Below are positions 63,470-64,000 of a stretch of 64,000 nt of DNA, piece after piece; positions within the stretch are counted from its first letter, which is position 1; each line of letters opens with the position of its first letter. A model generated the notes under the pieces. It did no database searches. It saw only the letters and a program-made list of their open reading frames with translations, and had not been told where the DNA came from. Position numbers and translations under genes: made by a program. The stretch comes from Sitta carolinensis (taxonomy: Eukaryota; Chordata; Aves; Passeriformes; Sittidae), in assembly GCA_032173965.1 (NCBI GenBank), contig CM063283.1:109144108-109208107 (forward strand). The letters are read 5' to 3'.

Positions 63470-64000
63470 CAGTATAGTTTGCTGGGTAAAAATCTGGGTG
63501 AATGACTGGTCCAAAGAATGGTGGTACAGGGAGTGAAATCAGTTGGTGGCCAGTCAGCAGTGTGGTTTCCTAGGGCTCAGTATTGGGGCCAGTTCTGTTT
63601 AATATCTTTATCAACAATCTGGAAAAGGGATCAAGTGCACCCTCAGTCAGTTTGCAGATGACACCAAGCTGGGCAGGAGAGTTGACTTTCTCAGGGCAGG
63701 AAGGCTCTGCAGGGGGATCTGGATATGCTGGATCGATGGACTGAGGCAGATGAACAAGAGCCAGACATGCCCAGATGCCCATGGAGGCCAATGGCACCTG
63801 GCCTGTATCTGCAATAGGGTGGCCAGCAGGACCAGGGCAGTGACTGTGCCCCTGTACTGGGCACTGCTGAGGCTGCTCTCGAGTGCTGTGTCCAGTTCTG
63901 CACCCTCAGTTCAGGAAGGACATTGAGGGGCTGAGCAGGTCCAGAGAAGGGAACAGAGCTGGGGAAGGGTCTGGAGCACAGATCTGGTGAGGAGCAGTTG
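63470..64000 (+). mobile_element. CR1 LINE, 5'-truncated and internally deleted, continuing past the window
   Basis: A CR1 retrotransposon on the plus strand covering the second half of the reverse transcriptase and the following region. The segment GGGGCCAGTTCTGTTTAATA (about 63576-63595) leads to TTTGCAGATGAC at 63651-63662, which encodes the FADD catalytic box (within QFADDTKLG). Just upstream, the LFNIFINNL-like segment is in a different frame from FADD, so at least one frameshift separates them. At about 63752 the sequence jumps from the CTGAGGCAGATG stretch straight to AACAAGAGCCAGACATG, skipping roughly 200 bases that CR1 normally has (estimated from memory of the family). After that come GTGGCCAGCAGGACCAGGGC, and at the window edge a CAGAGAAGGGAACAGAGCTG-like segment. 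The 5' truncation at about 63470 is typical of CR1. The element is dead, and its 3' tail lies outside the window. Confidence 0.9.

Noticed and set aside
1..64000. tRNA, rRNA, U6, 7SK or known microRNA genes
   Set aside because: I looked for their hallmark words (A/B boxes, snRNA 5' ends, common microRNA seeds in hairpins) and found none I could defend. A covariance-model scan would be needed to exclude them.

Overview
The window reads as a noncoding stretch of a bird genome, most likely a songbird. The evidence is CR1 LINE remnants of both young and ancient type, plus solo LTRs that resemble endogenous retrovirus (ERV) families common in passerines. There are no bacterial-style gene arrays, no ribosome-binding-site architecture and no dense coding. 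I find no convincing protein-coding exon on either strand. Every long open frame falls in simple-sequence DNA, in a GC-rich minisatellite, in a decayed retroelement, or in unique sequence whose translation resembles no family I know. The window is therefore best described as a gene desert or the inside of a very large intron. I cannot tell which, and I cannot name the species or chromosome.

Layout. Positions 1-21000 are mostly unique AT-rich DNA with microsatellites and A/T homopolymers. At 12712-12794 there is a strong 27-bp imperfect inverted repeat that could fold as a pre-miRNA-like or MITE-like hairpin. A GGAA repeat lies at about 21.0 kb. From 21.9 to 24.0 kb an ancient CR1 remnant abuts an ERV LTR on the minus strand, and that LTR has been swollen by a roughly 750-bp, 22-unit GC-rich minisatellite. 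A CR1 tail (26.3 kb) and a probable LTR (26.75-27.3 kb) follow. A 1.35-kb CA/GA-type simple repeat occupies 29.7-31.04 kb. Another CR1 tail lies at 34.4 kb.

At 42536-43144 there is a clear 609-bp solo LTR on the plus strand with a 5-bp target-site duplication. It shares its 3' portion with the LTR at 22.7 kb. A minus-strand CR1 fragment lies at 47.6 kb and a second solo LTR, with a 6-bp duplication, at 48.9-49.5 kb. The right third holds a possible orphan exon (55.7 kb), a compact hairpin followed by two polyadenylation signals (57.1-57.3 kb), an unclassified repeat-like block (58.45-58.76 kb), and a 5'-truncated, internally deleted CR1 that still shows the reverse transcriptase FADD box and runs off the window end.

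No pathway or operon logic applies. The history is repeated retroelement insertion and decay in otherwise unique DNA, which may contain conserved noncoding elements that I cannot detect without alignment. All family assignments come from recognising sequence, not from a database search.
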